Source of the DNA: Pseudomarimonas arenosa
GTDB lineage: Bacteria; Pseudomonadota; Gammaproteobacteria; Xanthomonadales; Xanthomonadaceae
Direction of reading: 5' to 3'
Assembly (NCBI RefSeq): GCF_014841215.1
Contig: NZ_JACYTR010000016.1
Span: 1 to 64,000 of the forward strand
Length of the DNA stretch: 64,000 nucleotides
The translations under genes and the position numbers were made by a program. Within the stretch, counting starts at the first letter, position 1; every line of letters starts with the position of its first letter. The notes under the pieces were generated by a model. That model worked only from the letters and a program-made list of their open reading frames with translations, was not told where the DNA came from and did not search any database. Positions 45,094 to 55,951 of the stretch are shown here, piece after piece.

Positions 45094-45873
45094 ATGGAAG
45101 TCCACGTGAACCCTGTGCAGCCCCAGATTGACGCCCTGCCGGCCTTCAGCGACAACTACGTCTGGCGCTTCACCTCCGCCGACGGCACATGGCTGGTCGA
45201 TCCAGGGGAGCCGCGCCTGGTTGCATCGGCGCTGCATGACAGCCCGGCCTTGGCCGGCATTCTGATCACCCATCACCATGCCGACCATGTCGGTGGCTTG
45301 GCGGCGCTTCCGATCGACTCAAGCGTTCGCGTCATCGCCCCGCACGATCCGCGTATCGGTCGCGCGAGCGAACGGGTGGCAGAGGGCGATGAAGTGGACT
45401 GTGGCGGTCTGCGCTTCAATGTTTGGGAGGTGCCCGGCCACACCAGCAGCCATATCGCCTTCCTGGCCACCGATATCGTTTTCTGCGGCGACACCCTGTT
45501 CAGCCTGGGCTGCGGCCGGTTGTTTGAAGGTAGCCCAGCCCAGATGCACGCCTCGCTGACGCGACTGGCCAGTCTGCCGCGTACGACGCGCTTCTATCCG
45601 GCGCACGAATACACCGAAGCCAACGGACGCTTCGCCCTTGAGGTCGACCCCGGCAATCAGGATCTCCAACGCTATCTGCAATCCGTTAGGTCGAAACGAC
45701 AGCGCGAAGAAGCAAGCCTACCCACCAGCCTTGCGGTGGAACTCGACTGCAACCCATTCCTGCGCTGCCACAGCGACTCGGTGAAACAATCAGTTGAGGC
45801 AAGACAAGGCCACGAACTGATCTCCGAACTCGAGGTGTTTGCCGCTCTTCGCCAATGGAAAGACGTGTTTTGA
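45094..45873 (+). CDS. gloB: Glyoxalase II (hydroxyacylglutathione hydrolase)
   Basis: The 259-residue enzyme hydrolyses S-lactoylglutathione to lactate in methylglyoxal detoxification. The metal-binding motif is THHHADHVGG, followed by VPGHTSSH, FCGDTLFSLGCGRLFEG and PAHEYTEAN. The C-terminal helices end in the substrate-binding region with NPFLRCHSDSV. ATG 45094 is used; GTG 45106, with GGAAG five bases upstream, may be the true start. The yafS-like gene is divergent. Confidence 0.94.
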   Translation: MEVHVNPVQPQIDALPAFSDNYVWRFTSADGTWLVDPGEPRLVASALHDSPALAGILITHHHADHVGGLAALPIDSSVRVIAPHDPRIGRASERVAEGDEVDCGGLRFNVWEVPGHTSSHIAFLATDIVFCGDTLFSLGCGRLFEGSPAQMHASLTRLASLPRTTRFYPAHEYTEANGRFALEVDPGNQDLQRYLQSVRSKRQREEASLPTSLAVELDCNPFLRCHSDSVKQSVEARQGHELISELEVFAALRQWKDVF

Positions 45874-47024
45874 TCGGCCACGCATGGATCCGGCGTGCCG
45901 GCCTGTTCACCCTGCTGATGGCGCTGGTTGGCTGTGTCAGCGTGCCACCGCCAATTCCTCCGGCCGCCAGCGTGCGCAGCCAACCCACGGCCGAATCAAT
46001 TCCGGCGACCGACGCGACACCGATCAGCCCCGCGCCCACTCCCGAGCCGCCTGTCGCTGAGCCCAGCACGATCGACCTGCGCGCTGCACTGCTGAGTTCG
46101 CTGCCGGCGGCCCTTGACTGTCAAGCGTTCCCGGCCACCAAGGCGCGCCCATACACGGTCAAGATTCTCGGCACCACCCTGTCCAAGCGTTTGCCGATGC
46201 TCGACTACGTTCTGCGCGAACTTGAGACCGAGCAGCTCAGCAGCCTATATGCCCTGGTGCCGCTGATTGAGAGTCAGCTGCAGACCGACCCGGGCAACCG
46301 AGGCGCCGTGCGTGGCATGTGGCAGTTTTCCACTGATACCGCCCGTCTGTACGACCTGCTGCCGCCGTCCGGTGTCGATCGGCGTCTGGATGCGGTGGCC
46401 GCCACGATCGCTGCGCGCCGCCACTTGCAACAATTGCATGAGCAGTTCGGTGACTGGCGTCTGGTATTGGCAGCCTACAACGCCGGCCCATACCGGGTAC
46501 AACGGGCGATATCGACATTCCCCGACAGTCGATCGGCAGCAGAAAATCTGCACGCGCTGCGGCTGCCCGCTCACACGCTGGGGTATATCAACCGGATAGG
46601 CGCCCTTGCCTGCCTGATCAAGCAGCAGGAGGAACTCGGCATATCGATGCAACTGCCTGTTGAACGGCGCTTGCAAGCTCTATCGATCACCGACTGCAGG
46701 GCTGCAGCAACCGCTGGCACGCCGGCGCGTTCGGTGGAGCCGGCCACCGAGTTGAATCCACTGCTACGCCAGCCTGCGCGCCTGCCCGCAGATTTCCGCC
46801 TGCTGATCAGCAATTCGCAAGGCTGTTCATCAGTTTGGCTGACGGAGCGAATGGTCGAGTCACAGAGCGGCGATGGCGCTCGGAGCTACCGGGTTCGAGC
46901 CGGTGACAGCCTGTGGAGCATTTCCCGCAAAATCGGCGTTTCGATTGAAGACCTGTTGCGCTGGAACCAACTGCGCCGCGAAGCCACCCTACGCATAGGT
47001 CAAGTGCTACGTCTGGCGCCTTGA
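45855..47024 (+). CDS. mltD: MltD-like membrane-bound lytic transglycosylase
   Basis: The 389-residue lipoprotein has a lipobox LVGC at the end of the signal peptide ([11 protein letters not shown]), then a Pro-rich linker. An SLT domain (about 90-260) has the catalytic Glu in LVPLIESQL and [14 protein letters not shown] and [11 protein letters not shown]. One C-terminal LysM motif ([18 protein letters not shown]...LRIGQVLRL) completes it. E. coli MltD has more LysM repeats. It cleaves peptidoglycan glycan strands at the outer membrane inner leaflet. The gene overlaps gloB by 19 bases, matching the mltD-gloB neighbourhood of enterobacteria. Confidence 0.9.
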   Translation: MERRVLIGHAWIRRAGLFTLLMALVGCVSVPPPIPPAASVRSQPTAESIPATDATPISPAPTPEPPVAEPSTIDLRAALLSSLPAALDCQAFPATKARPYTVKILGTTLSKRLPMLDYVLRELETEQLSSLYALVPLIESQLQTDPGNRGAVRGMWQFSTDTARLYDLLPPSGVDRRLDAVAATIAARRHLQQLHEQFGDWRLVLAAYNAGPYRVQRAISTFPDSRSAAENLHALRLPAHTLGYINRIGALACLIKQQEELGISMQLPVERRLQALSITDCRAAATAGTPARSVEPATELNPLLRQPARLPADFRLLISNSQGCSSVWLTERMVESQSGDGARSYRVRAGDSLWSISRKIGVSIEDLLRWNQLRREATLRIGQVLRLAP

Positions 47025-47071
47025 GCGATTCACGTGCAAACTTGCCCGGTTTTGAACCGCTGGATAAGCAC

Positions 47072-47866
47072 ATGGGATTTCTACAAGGCAAACGCGCCCT
47101 CATCGTCGGCATCGCCAGTCAGCGCTCGATTGCCTGGGGCATTGCCCAGGCAATGCATCAGCAGGGCGCCGAGCTGGCCTTTACCTATCAGAACGAAAAG
47201 CTGAAATCGCGCGTCGAAGATGCGGCGGCGGAATTCGGTTCCAGCATCGTCATTCCGCTGGACGTGGCTGACGATACTCAGATCGATGAGGCCTTCGTGC
47301 AGCTCGGCAAACACTGGGATGGCTTCGATATCCTGGTGCACTCGGTGGGCTTTGCGCCGCGCGAAGCATTGGAGGGCGAATTCCTCAAAGGGCTGAGTCG
47401 TGACTCGTTCCGCATTGCGCATGATATTTCCAGTTACAGCTTTGCTGCATTGGCCAAGGCAGCACGTCCGATGCTGCAGGGCCGCAATGCCGCCTTGCTC
47501 ACCTTGAGCTATCTGGGTGCCGAGCGCGCACTGGCCAGCTACAACGTGATGGGTCTGGCCAAGGCCAGCCTGGAGGCCTGCACGCGTTATCTGGCACTGA
47601 ATCTGGGCCGCGAAGGAATTCGCGTCAACGCCATTTCGGCCGGACCGATCAAGACGCTCGCTGCGGCGGGGATCTCCAACTTCCGCAAGATGCTCACCCA
47701 CGTGGAGACCGAAGCGCCGCTGCGACGTACGGTCACCATTGAGGATGTCGGCAATGCCGCCGCCTTCCTGTGCTCTGACCTTGCCGCCGGAATCACCGGT
47801 GAAGTGACCTATGTCGATGGCGGCTACAACATTCTCGGCATGACCGGTCTGGAAGACGGGCATTAA
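47072..47866 (+). CDS. fabI: Enoyl-ACP reductase FabI
   Basis: The 264-residue NADH-dependent reductase completes each fatty-acid elongation cycle. The N terminus [43 protein letters not shown] and [12 protein letters not shown] are typical of FabI. The catalytic Tyr157 and Lys164 form the Y-x6-K motif (YNVMGLAK), with Tyr147 also conserved. The Gly at residue 93 is the triclosan-sensitive form. ATG 47072 matches the family N terminus and has GGATAAG upstream. An open frame extends 17 codons upstream into the mltD end. Confidence 0.96.
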   Translation: MGFLQGKRALIVGIASQRSIAWGIAQAMHQQGAELAFTYQNEKLKSRVEDAAAEFGSSIVIPLDVADDTQIDEAFVQLGKHWDGFDILVHSVGFAPREALEGEFLKGLSRDSFRIAHDISSYSFAALAKAARPMLQGRNAALLTLSYLGAERALASYNVMGLAKASLEACTRYLALNLGREGIRVNAISAGPIKTLAAAGISNFRKMLTHVETEAPLRRTVTIEDVGNAAAFLCSDLAAGITGEVTYVDGGYNILGMTGLEDGH

Positions 47867-48177
47867 CCAGAAGGTCTCTGAAAGCTTCCGTCGGGAGGCT
47901 TTCAGCGCCGCCGACCGCGGCAAAACCGCGCAACACTTCGCCGAGGCGTGTCGAAGCGCGCCTCGACAATGCATCGCGCGGACCGAAGGCGGGTGGTTGG
48001 CCGAAACGGTGCGGTTCTCAGTGCAACCTTGAGCTGCTCGCTTCGGCCCAGCACCCTTCGACTACTAGCTCAGGCTGCGCACTTCCACGCTGGCTGAGCT
48101 CATTCGGCCTGCAACACCCGACCTGCAGACAGTACGCAACAGGCCCCCTTCGACCAGCTCCGAGTGCGTCGCCAAAG
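47867..48177. other. Gene-free region with hairpins after fabI
   Basis: No gene was found. A strong hairpin CTGAAAGC...GCTTTCAG (47878-47905) follows the fabI stop by about ten bases and may end its transcript, though no T run follows. Further stems are CGCGG-caaaa-CCGCG (47916-47930) and CGAGGCG...CGCCTCG (47942-47965). Two similar stretches contain CCCTTCGAC and AGCTC (48054-48074 and 48145-48164), a pattern like common intergenic repeats. Confidence 0.5.
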
Positions 48178-48204
48178 AAAAAGCCGCCCAGGGGGCGGCT
48201 TTTT
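48178..48204. terminator. Bidirectional terminator after ppiD
   Basis: AAAAAGCCGCC and GGCGGCTTTTT pair around a short loop and give T runs on both strands. It lies just past the ppiD stop (48225) on the minus strand. Confidence 0.93.
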
Positions 48205-48224
48205 CTACGCTGCGCGCGATCAGA

Positions 48225-50138
48225 TCAGAGACGATCCACTGCGCGCTGGATCTCTATGCCTTGCTTGGCCTTGTCGATCATGTCCTGCATCTCGATCGCC
48301 GCCTTGGTCTGCGCAATCTGCTGGCTCACCGCCTGGCGTTCCATCGCCGGCACGGAATTGGGATCACCATCATTTACCTTGGTCACCTCAACCAGGGCAC
48401 GACGTTCCGCAGGCAGGTCGACCTTGGCGAAGCTTGGACTCCCCTCTGCCGGACGGGCCAAGGTGAACGCCTTGCTGACCACTTCCCGATCAAGATTGAC
48501 CGCACCGCGACCCACACCGGCCTCACTGCGCAGCTCAACGCCCACGTCCGCGGCCAGATCAGCCAGCGACTCGCCGTTGTTCAACCGCTGCAGCAGATCA
48601 TCAGCACGCTTGTCCGCCAGATTCTGCCGCTGCTCACGGCGCCAGTCGGATAGCAATTGATCACGCACCTCAGCAAAGCTCAACGGCACCGAGGGCTTGT
48701 GTTCTGCCACCCGAACCACGGCGGTGCGTGCTTCGTCGAGCTTGATCGGATCTGAACCCTCTCCCTTTTCGATCGAGCCCGGCGCAAACGCGAAGTTCAG
48801 CACATCGCGGTTGAAGGTGATCGGATCAGCGCCACCTGCGCGACCAAATGTTGCCGTTGTCTGCAGTTGCAATCCCAGCTTGTCGGCTGCCGCCTTCAGT
48901 TCAGTCGGATTCTGGAACACCTCGTCGACCAGGCGACCGGCCAATTCGCTGAACCGCCGCTCGCGCTCGTTCTGGTTGTAGTCCTGCTCCAGCTCGGCGC
49001 GCACTTCTTCAAACGATTTGATTTCACCGGGACGCTCGTCGCGCAGCTGAATCACGTGCCAGCCTTCCGAGCTCTTGACCGGATCGCTGATCGCGTCTTT
49101 TTGCATGGCGAACAAAGCGGTTTCGAAGGCCGGATCGAGGAAGCCAGGCTCCAACCAACCCAGATCGCCACCCGCAGACTTCGAACCGATGTCGTCGCTG
49201 TGCTGCTTGGCCAACTCGGCGAAATCAGCGCCGCCACGTGCCTGCTTGGCCAGTTCATCAGCCCGCGCCTGAGCGTCCTGTTGCGCCTGCGCCGGCGCAT
49301 CGGCCGCCACCTTGACGAGTATGTGCGAGGCCAAGCGCTGAGCCGGACGCGAATAGCGCGACTTCTGCGTCTCGTAACGCTCGCGCAGCGATTCCTCCGA
49401 CGCCTGCGCCGGCACATCGATGGCGCTGGCGTCGACGATGACGTACTCAATCGCCACCTGCTCTTCGCTTACATAGCGATCGCTGTGCTCGGTCAAGTAG
49501 GCTTGCAGAGTTTCTTCGCTGGGATCAGCAACAGCGTCAGCAGCCGGCGCCTCGAGCATCAACACATTGAGATCACGGGTCTGGTCACGCAGACGGAAAT
49601 AGTTGTCGACTTCGCTCGTCGTCGCCAGCGCACTGTCATTCAAGGCCGTGGGCAAGGCGCGGATGGTCATGTCTTCGCGCATGCGCGCTTCGAAGCCGCG
49701 CGGCGTCATGCCCTGACTGGCAAGCAGCAGGGTGTACTGCTGTGGATCGAACTTGCCGTTGGTGTGGAATACCTCCATCTGGGAGATTTCCTTTTGCAGC
49801 TCGCCGCGGCCGACCACCAGGCCCAGTTCCTGCGACACCTGCCGCAGGACTTCAGCCTCGATCATGTTGTCGAGCAGACGCGACTTGCTCTCAGCCGACT
49901 CGATGCTGGCTCCATCGTAGTTGTCGCCCAGCATTCGGCGCATCTGCTGCCGATATTGATCGAACCGACTGCGGAAGTCGTCCTGCGATATTTCCGATTC
50001 GCCGACCTTCGCCACCCAGGTTTCAATCGAACTATCGAAGTAGTTGTTCACCCCAAAGAAGGCGAACGGCACGATCAGCAATCCGATGATGATCGTGGCG
50101 ATCCAGCCCGAAGTCTTCTCTCGCAACGCAGTCAACAT
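48225..50138 (-). CDS. ppiD: Periplasmic folding chaperone PpiD/SurA-like
   Basis: The 637-residue membrane-anchored chaperone starts with one membrane helix (TSGWIATIIIGLLIVPFAFFGVNNYF). A SurA-type N-terminal domain follows, then a parvulin-type peptidyl-prolyl isomerase domain (about residues 265-365; ASHILVKVAADAPAQAQQ, GGDLGWLEPGFLDPAFETALF, EGWHVIQL) and a long C-terminal domain. It helps folding of secreted and outer-membrane proteins next to the Sec translocon. GAGGA about ten bases upstream supports the start at 50138. It follows hupB and two tRNAs on the minus strand, the standard order in xanthomonads. Confidence 0.92.
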   Translation of the reverse strand: MLTALREKTSGWIATIIIGLLIVPFAFFGVNNYFDSSIETWVAKVGESEISQDDFRSRFDQYRQQMRRMLGDNYDGASIESAESKSRLLDNMIEAEVLRQVSQELGLVVGRGELQKEISQMEVFHTNGKFDPQQYTLLLASQGMTPRGFEARMREDMTIRALPTALNDSALATTSEVDNYFRLRDQTRDLNVLMLEAPAADAVADPSEETLQAYLTEHSDRYVSEEQVAIEYVIVDASAIDVPAQASEESLRERYETQKSRYSRPAQRLASHILVKVAADAPAQAQQDAQARADELAKQARGGADFAELAKQHSDDIGSKSAGGDLGWLEPGFLDPAFETALFAMQKDAISDPVKSSEGWHVIQLRDERPGEIKSFEEVRAELEQDYNQNERERRFSELAGRLVDEVFQNPTELKAAADKLGLQLQTTATFGRAGGADPITFNRDVLNFAFAPGSIEKGEGSDPIKLDEARTAVVRVAEHKPSVPLSFAEVRDQLLSDWRREQRQNLADKRADDLLQRLNNGESLADLAADVGVELRSEAGVGRGAVNLDREVVSKAFTLARPAEGSPSFAKVDLPAERRALVEVTKVNDGDPNSVPAMERQAVSQQIAQTKAAIEMQDMIDKAKQGIEIQRAVDRL

Positions 50139-50228
50139 GTAACCGCAATCCTCGTGTAAGCACGGCCCAGAAGCCGCTTCAAAAGGCACAAAAAACAAGG
50201 GCGCCGGAGTGCGGCGCCCTTGGAAAGA

Positions 50229-50305
50229 TGGCGGAGTGGACGGGACTCGAACCCGCGACCCCCGGCGTGACAGGCCGGTATTCTAACCGACTGAACTACC
50301 ACTCC
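50229..50305 (-). tRNA. tRNA-Asp (GTC)
   Basis: Acceptor GGAGTGG pairs with CCACTCC, followed by G and an encoded CCA (50229-50231). Anticodon GTC is at 50271-50269 within CCGGC/GCCGG. Confidence 0.97.
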
Positions 50306-50351
50306 GCTGTTCTTTTAGCCGTACGACATTATGCCGCACGACGATATTGCT

Positions 50352-50426
50352 TGGTGGGTGCTGAGGGTTTCGAACCCCCGACCCTCGCCTTGTAAGGGCG
50401 ACGCTCTACCGCTGAGCTAAGCACCC
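50352..50426 (-). tRNA. tRNA-Val (TAC)
   Basis: Acceptor GGGTGCT pairs with AGCACCC, followed by A and encoded CCA (50352-50354). Anticodon TAC is at 50394-50392. It lies 12 bases after the hupB stop and is probably cut from the same transcript. Confidence 0.97.
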
Positions 50427-50437
50427 GGCGAAGTCGC

Positions 50438-50710
50438 TCAGTTTACTGCATCCTTGAGCGCTTTGCCAGCCTTAAATGCAGGAACTTTCGAAGCCTTGAT
50501 TTTGATGGTCTGGCCGGTGCGCGGATTACGGCCCTGACGGGCAGCGCGCTTGCGCACTTGGAAGGTACCGAAGCCGACCAGCGACACAGTATCGCCTTTC
50601 TTCAGCGCTTTCTTGATCACTTCGATGGCAGCGTCGATTGCACGGCCGGCATCGGCCTTCGACAGCTCAGACTTTTCCGCCACCGCGGCACAGAATTCAG
50701 CTTTGTTCAT
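50438..50710 (-). CDS. hupB: DNA-binding protein HU-beta
   Basis: The 90-residue protein has the full HU fold: [36 protein letters not shown], then [52 protein letters not shown]. It bends DNA and shapes the nucleoid. Its order after lon and before tRNA-Val, tRNA-Asp and ppiD is conserved. A strong promoter lies about 140 bases upstream. Confidence 0.98.
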   Translation of the reverse strand: MNKAEFCAAVAEKSELSKADAGRAIDAAIEVIKKALKKGDTVSLVGFGTFQVRKRAARQGRNPRTGQTIKIKASKVPAFKAGKALKDAVN

Positions 50711-50851
50711 TCTCTTGTCACTCCCAATGGTAAGCCCGGACCACCCGGCTCTCGGTTGTCAGCTTGTAAGGGCCCCGGATTCAATGAACCCTTCTACCCG
50801 CCCCCTCCCAACCATGCCTCTTGTGCAGGGCATCGTGAGAAAGACCGCGGT

Positions 50852-50880
50852 TTTATACCAGTGCCAGAAAAGCTACGCAA
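50852..50880 (-). promoter_or_regulatory. Sigma70 promoter of hupB
   Basis: On the minus strand TTGCGT (50880-50875) is followed by 17 bases and TATAAA (50857-50852). The bases TGG before it make an extended -10. Transcription would begin near 50845, giving a 5' leader of about 135 nt before the hupB ATG at 50710. Confidence 0.8.
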
Positions 50881-50947
50881 CGAAAAAATCCAATAAACAT
50901 GCGGTTTTCAGCCGGTCAGAAGGAAAAAAGTCGCTTCTTTCAACCGA

Positions 50948-50967
50948 CAACGGCTGCGCTGCCGTTG
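50948..50967 (-). terminator. Possible terminator after lon
   Basis: CAACGGC and GCCGTTG pair around AGCGCA, about 40 bases beyond the lon stop. A T run (TTTTTT) lies some 20 bases further on, so classic intrinsic termination is doubtful. No gene is seen in the rest of 50711-51006. Confidence 0.35.
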
Positions 50968-51006
50968 CACCGGCAGCAGTCACCATACTCCGCTCAGGCC
51001 AAGGAT

Positions 51007-53457
51007 CTAATGCGCCCGACGCGCACCGCCCTCCTGTTCCTTACCCTTGATCGCCGACGACTCAGCAGGCAGTTCCGCCGCCGCCTCGGACTTCGGTGAA
51101 AGAGGGTGTTCAAGAGCAAGATCCAGCACCTGTTCGATCCAGCGCACTGGCACGATCTTCATGCCCTTGGTGACATTCTCCGGAATATCGGTGAGGTCCT
51201 TGGCATTTTCTTCCGGAATGATCACCGTGCGAATGCCGCCGCGCAGGGCCGCCAGCAGCTTTTCCTTCAGACCACCGATCTGCAGCACCTTGCCACGTAG
51301 AGTGATCTCGCCAGTCATCGCCACATCCGAGCGCACCGGCACCTTGGTCAGGGCTGACACCAGGGCGGTCACCATGGCAATGCCTGCGCTCGGGCCGTCC
51401 TTGGGCGTGGCGCCCTCCGGCACGTGCACATGCAGATCGTACTTCTGATGGAAATCGGCCTCGATGCCCAGGGCTTCGACACGCGCACGCACCACGCTCA
51501 GCGCAGCCTTGATCGATTCCTGCATCACTTCGCCCAGCTGGCCGGTGTACTGCAGTCCGCCCTTACCCGGCGCGAGGGTGGCCTCGATCTGCAGCAGATC
51601 GCCGCCTACTTCAGTCCAGGCCAGGCCAGTGACCAATCCCACCTCATTGGCTGCTTCGGCGCGACCGTAGTCGAAGCGCCGCACACCGAGATACTTGTCG
51701 ATGTTCTTCGGCGAAACGCTGACCCGCGGCGCCTTCTTGGCCTTCTTGCTCTCCTTCTGCGGTCCGGCCAGCGCAATCTCTTTCACCACCTTGCGGCAGA
51801 TCTTGGAGATCTCACGCTCCAGTCCGCGCACGCCGGACTCACGTGTGTAGTAGCGCACCACTTCGCGCAATGCCGCTTCGCTGATCGCCAGCTCGGTCTC
51901 CTTCAGGCCATTGGCCTTGACCTGCTTGGGCACCAGATAGCGCATTGCAATATTCAGTTTCTCATCCTCGGTATAGCCGGGAATGCGGATCACTTCCATG
52001 CGATCGAGCAAGGGGCCTGGGATATTCAGCGAGTTGGCGGTGGCAACGAACATCACATCGGACAAGTCGAGATCGACTTCCAGGTAGTGGTCGTTGAAGC
52101 TGTGATTCTGCTCCGGATCGAGCACCTCGAGCAGGGCTGAGCTTGGGTCACCGCGGAAGTCCATGCTCATCTTGTCGATTTCGTCGAGCACGAACAGCGG
52201 ATTCTTGGTGCCGATCTTCGACAGGTTCTGCACGATGCGTCCCGGCATCGAGCCGATATAGGTACGCCGGTGGCCGCGAATCTCGGCCTCATCTCGCACG
52301 CCGCCCAGACTCATGCGCACAAAGCGCCGATTGGTCGCCTTGGCGATTGATTGTCCGAGCGAGGTCTTACCCACGCCAGGCGGCCCGACCAGGCACAGAA
52401 TCGGTCCCTTCATCGTCTTAACACGCTGCTGAACTGCGAGGTACTCGAGGATGCGCTCTTTGACCTTTTCCAGGCCATAGTGATCGGTATCCAGCACTTC
52501 CTGCGCGGACTTCAGGTCCTTGCGGATCTTGCTGCGCTTGCGCCAGGGCACACCGACCAGCCAATCGATGTAGTTGCGCACGACGGTGGCTTCGGCCGAC
52601 ATCGGCGACATCTGCTTGAGCTTGTTGAGTTCGGTCTTCGCCTTGGCTTCAACCGCCTTCGGCATCCCGGCATTGGCGATCTTGCGAGCCAGATCCTCAA
52701 CCTCATTCGAGGCCTCGTCGATCTCACCGAGCTCCTTCTGAATGGCCTTCATTTGCTCATTCAGGTAGTACTCGCGCTGGCTCTTCTCCATCTGCGACTT
52801 GACCCGGCCGCGAATGCGCTTTTCCAACTGCTGCACGTCGATCTCACCGTCGACGAAGCCAATCAGACGCTCCAGGCGCTGCGCCACATCCACCAGCTCC
52901 AGCAGCTGCTGCTTGTCAGCCAGACGAATGCCCAAATGGGCGGCGATGGTATCGGCGATGCGCGAGGGATCATCAATGCCCGACAGGGTAGAAAGCAGCT
53001 CCGGTGGAATCTTGCGATTCATCTTCACGTACTGCTCGAACAGCGACAGCAATGAGCGCACCGTGATGTCGATCTCACGCTCTTCCACGCCGTATTCGGA
53101 TTCCACCACTTCGCCGTCGGCCAGCAAGGCGCCGTCGTCGTCCTGCATGCCATGCACTTCGACTCGCGACAAGCCCTCAACCAGCACCTTGATCGTGCCG
53201 TCCGGCAGCTTCAGCAACTGCAGCACCTGGGCCAGCGCCCCCATCGGATACAGATCCTTCGGTGCCGGGTCATCGACATCCGGACTGGTCTGAGCGACCA
53301 GCAGGATCTGCTTGTCTTTTTCCATGGCGACATCGAGCGCCTTGACCGACTTCTCCCGGCCGACGAACAACGGAATCACCATGTGCGGGTACACCACCAC
53401 ATCCCGCAGCGGCAGGACGGGGATTCCTTTCAGGACTTGCTTGCGCTCATCGCTCAT
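51007..53457 (-). CDS. lon: ATP-dependent protease Lon
   Basis: The 816-residue protease has the substrate-binding N domain ([25 protein letters not shown]), an AAA+ domain (Walker [12 protein letters not shown]; Walker B LDEIDKM) and the protease domain with catalytic Ser in [11 protein letters not shown] and Lys in [11 protein letters not shown]. It degrades misfolded and regulatory proteins as a hexamer. The C terminus has an extra poorly conserved tail. ATG 53457 has GGAG seven bases upstream; an in-frame ATG at 53487 is less likely. A sigma32-like promoter lies about 70-100 bases upstream. Confidence 0.96.
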   Translation of the reverse strand: MSDERKQVLKGIPVLPLRDVVVYPHMVIPLFVGREKSVKALDVAMEKDKQILLVAQTSPDVDDPAPKDLYPMGALAQVLQLLKLPDGTIKVLVEGLSRVEVHGMQDDDGALLADGEVVESEYGVEEREIDITVRSLLSLFEQYVKMNRKIPPELLSTLSGIDDPSRIADTIAAHLGIRLADKQQLLELVDVAQRLERLIGFVDGEIDVQQLEKRIRGRVKSQMEKSQREYYLNEQMKAIQKELGEIDEASNEVEDLARKIANAGMPKAVEAKAKTELNKLKQMSPMSAEATVVRNYIDWLVGVPWRKRSKIRKDLKSAQEVLDTDHYGLEKVKERILEYLAVQQRVKTMKGPILCLVGPPGVGKTSLGQSIAKATNRRFVRMSLGGVRDEAEIRGHRRTYIGSMPGRIVQNLSKIGTKNPLFVLDEIDKMSMDFRGDPSSALLEVLDPEQNHSFNDHYLEVDLDLSDVMFVATANSLNIPGPLLDRMEVIRIPGYTEDEKLNIAMRYLVPKQVKANGLKETELAISEAALREVVRYYTRESGVRGLEREISKICRKVVKEIALAGPQKESKKAKKAPRVSVSPKNIDKYLGVRRFDYGRAEAANEVGLVTGLAWTEVGGDLLQIEATLAPGKGGLQYTGQLGEVMQESIKAALSVVRARVEALGIEADFHQKYDLHVHVPEGATPKDGPSAGIAMVTALVSALTKVPVRSDVAMTGEITLRGKVLQIGGLKEKLLAALRGGIRTVIIPEENAKDLTDIPENVTKGMKIVPVRWIEQVLDLALEHPLSPKSEAAAELPAESSAIKGKEQEGGARRAH

Positions 53458-53781
53458 CGCGTACTCCAGAGTGTTCGGGGGGTCCATCTCCCCGACTGAT
53501 GATTACGGGGTCTCGCTTCTGAACTCTCAACATGGGGGCGAGCGGGAACGGCTCAAGCCCAGCATGCTCCCAAGCAAAGGCAGCATCAAGGAACCCGTGA
53601 CAGGTATTCAGACTTGACCCCGGCGAGGGCCGCACCGCCCCTGGAAGGGCGAACGCCTGTGCCGACTTCGAGGCCGTCCGAACAGGGGCTTGCGCCACAA
53701 AGTTGAGAACTTGCCGAGAAAAGACCGGCAACCGGCGTTCAGTCTTGAGCAGGGGGCAGGCAGCTCGCACTGCCGCCCGCG
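53458..53781 (-). other. Gene-free lon upstream region
   Basis: This 324-base gap between clpX and lon holds the heat-shock promoter at 53530-53557. A long open frame runs through it on the minus strand, but it has no ribosome binding site, no family match and would overlap the promoter. Nothing else was recognised. Confidence 0.6.
53530..53557 (-). promoter_or_regulatory. Sigma32 (heat-shock) promoter of lon
   Basis: On the minus strand CTTGAGC (53557-53551) is followed by 13 bases and CCCCATGT (53537-53530). This matches the RpoH consensus CTTGAAA-N13-15-CCCCATNT closely. Transcription would start near 53523, about 66 bases before the lon ATG. lon is a classical RpoH target in proteobacteria. 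Confidence 0.85.
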
Positions 53782-55068
53782 TCACTCGCCGCCCGCGGCC
53801 TTGGTGGCGGGAGCGGGGGTCGAATAAATCAGATACGGCTCGGCCTGATTGCTGATCACCGTGTCGTCGACCACTACCTTGCTGACGTTGTCGAGCGAAG
53901 GCAGCTCGAACATGGTGTCGAGCAGCACCGATTCGATGATGGTGCGCAGACCGCGTGCACCGGTCTTGCGCTTGAGCGCCTTGGCAGCGATCGCTTTCAG
54001 CGCCTCGGGACGGAATTCGATCTCCACCCCTTCCATATCGAACATCTTCTTGAACTGCTTGGTGATGGCGTTCTTCGGCTCGGTGAGGATCCGCACCAGC
54101 GCTTCTTCATCGAGCTCTTCCAGGGTAGCCACGACCGGCAGACGGCCGACGAACTCGGGAATCAGGCCAAACTTGATCAGATCTTCAGGCTCGACTTCCG
54201 CCAGCAGCTTGCCGACATTGGCCTTCTGATTCTTGCTACGCACCTCGGCCGAGAAGCCGATGCCACCGGCATCCACCGAGCGCTGCTGGATAATCTTTTC
54301 CAACCCGGCGAACGCGCCGCCACAGATGAACAGTATGTTCTTGGTATCGACCTGCAGGAACTCCTGCTGCGGATGCTTGCGTCCGCCCTGCGGCGGCACC
54401 GAGGCTACCGTGCCTTCGATCAGCTTCAGCAGTGCCTGCTGCACACCCTCACCCGATACGTCACGCGTGATCGACGGGTTCTCGCTCTTGCGCGAAATCT
54501 TGTCGATCTCATCGATATAGACGATGCCCTGCTGCGCCTTGTCGACATCGTAGTCGCACTTCTGCAGCAGTTTCTGGATGATGTTCTCGACATCTTCGCC
54601 GACATAGCCCGCTTCAGTCAGCGTGGTGGCGTCGGCGATGGTGAACGGCACATTCAGCAGTCGTGCCAGCGTCTCAGCCAGCAGGGTCTTGCCCGAACCG
54701 GTGGGGCCCACCAGCAGGATGTTGCTCTTGGAAAGCTCGACCTCATCGCTCTTGCCGCGCGTCTCGATGCGCTTGTAGTGGTTGTACACAGCGACGGCCA
54801 GGGTCTTCTTGGCCCGCGCTTGTCCCACCACGTACTGATCGAGCACGTCCAGAATTTCGCGCGGCTTCGGCAGATGGCTGCGCGAACTGGCGACCTTCTC
54901 TTCCAACTCTTCGCGAATGATGTCGTTGCACAGCTCCACGCATTCATCGCAGATGAACACGCTGGGGCCAGCGATCAGCTTGCGGACTTCGTGCTGACTC
55001 TTACCGCAAAAGGAACAGTACAGAATCTTGGCACTTTCACCGCCGCGACCAGAACGCTCTTCAGTCAT
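53782..55068 (-). CDS. clpX: ATP-dependent protease ATP-binding subunit ClpX
   Basis: The 428-residue unfoldase has the four-Cys zinc-binding domain ([21 protein letters not shown]), Walker [14 protein letters not shown], pore loop [10 protein letters not shown], Walker [12 protein letters not shown] and sensor region [20 protein letters not shown]. It delivers substrates to ClpP. clpP lies upstream with a 113-base gap and lon downstream. Confidence 0.98.
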   Translation of the reverse strand: MTEERSGRGGESAKILYCSFCGKSQHEVRKLIAGPSVFICDECVELCNDIIREELEEKVASSRSHLPKPREILDVLDQYVVGQARAKKTLAVAVYNHYKRIETRGKSDEVELSKSNILLVGPTGSGKTLLAETLARLLNVPFTIADATTLTEAGYVGEDVENIIQKLLQKCDYDVDKAQQGIVYIDEIDKISRKSENPSITRDVSGEGVQQALLKLIEGTVASVPPQGGRKHPQQEFLQVDTKNILFICGGAFAGLEKIIQQRSVDAGGIGFSAEVRSKNQKANVGKLLAEVEPEDLIKFGLIPEFVGRLPVVATLEELDEEALVRILTEPKNAITKQFKKMFDMEGVEIEFRPEALKAIAAKALKRKTGARGLRTIIESVLLDTMFELPSLDNVSKVVVDDTVISNQAEPYLIYSTPAPATKAAGGE

Positions 55069-55087
55069 GCTGCCTTGCCTACCAATG

Positions 55088-55104
55088 CCCCGGAAAAGCC
55101 GGGG
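55088..55104 (-). terminator. Hairpin between clpP and clpX
   Basis: CCCCGG and CCGGGG pair around CTTTT between the clpP stop and the clpX start. Without a T tract it may reduce or modulate read-through into clpX. Uncertain. Confidence 0.35.
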
Positions 55105-55181
55105 GACGGCCCGAGAATATCACAGGGCCCGTGGATACCACGCCCCTCGGAAGAGCGGCGTGAAATGGGGGAGTGCCGGTC

Positions 55182-55802
55182 TTAGGCCGGCTTGACCGAC
55201 TCTTCCGGGCGCCGCTCCAGCACCTGATCAATCAGGCCGTAGTTGGCCGCATCCAGAGCGCTCATGAAGTAGTCGCGATCGGTATCTTTGGCGACCTGCT
55301 CCACCGGCTGCCCAGTATGCTTGGCCAGCACATGATTCAGGCGGTCGCGGAGGGTAAGGATTTCACGGGTGTGAATCTCGATATCGGTGGCCTGACCCTG
55401 ATAGCCACCCAGCGGTTGATGAATCATCACCCGCGAATGCGGCAGCGCATAGCGCTTGCCCTTGGTGCCTGAAGCCAGCAGCAGCGCCCCCATGGAAGCG
55501 GCCTGACCAATGCACATGGTCGCCACGTCGGGCTTGATGAACTGCATGGTGTCGTAGATTGCCATGCCGGCCGTGACCACACCGCCTGGGCTGTTGATGT
55601 ACAGGCTGATGTCCTTGTCGGGATTCTCCGATTCGAGGAACAGCAGCTGCGCCACCACCAGATTGGCCATGTGGTCGTCAATCGGCCCGACCAGGAAGAT
55701 CACCCGCTCCTTCAGCAGCCGCGAGTAGATGTCGTAAGCCCGCTCACCGCGGCTGGTCTGCTCGACCACCATCGGCACGAGGTTGAGGTTCTTGATCGTC
55801 AT
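55182..55802 (-). CDS. clpP: ATP-dependent protease proteolytic subunit ClpP
   Basis: The 206-residue serine protease has the catalytic Ser in [14 protein letters not shown], His in VMIHQPLGG and Asp in DTDRDYFMS. It forms a double heptameric barrel with ClpX or ClpA. The N terminus ([33 protein letters not shown]) is typical. It lies 149 bases after tig. Confidence 0.98.
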   Translation of the reverse strand: MTIKNLNLVPMVVEQTSRGERAYDIYSRLLKERVIFLVGPIDDHMANLVVAQLLFLESENPDKDISLYINSPGGVVTAGMAIYDTMQFIKPDVATMCIGQAASMGALLLASGTKGKRYALPHSRVMIHQPLGGYQGQATDIEIHTREILTLRDRLNHVLAKHTGQPVEQVAKDTDRDYFMSALDAANYGLIDQVLERRPEESVKPA

Positions 55803-55951
55803 GGGCGTTGGGTCCGTTATGGGTGAGGCCTGTCAGCATGCTACGCCGGATCAGCCGCGCACCGCTCGACTTGGCGGCAAGCGGCGTGAGGGCAACATCC
55901 AGCAGCCCTGAAACCGCTGTGGGCGGCTCCGGGGTGCTGCCAAACGCTAGC

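Noticed and set aside
53447-53785. Open frame of 112 codons between clpX and lon
   Set aside because: It covers the heat-shock promoter and lon start and has no homology signal or ribosome binding site.
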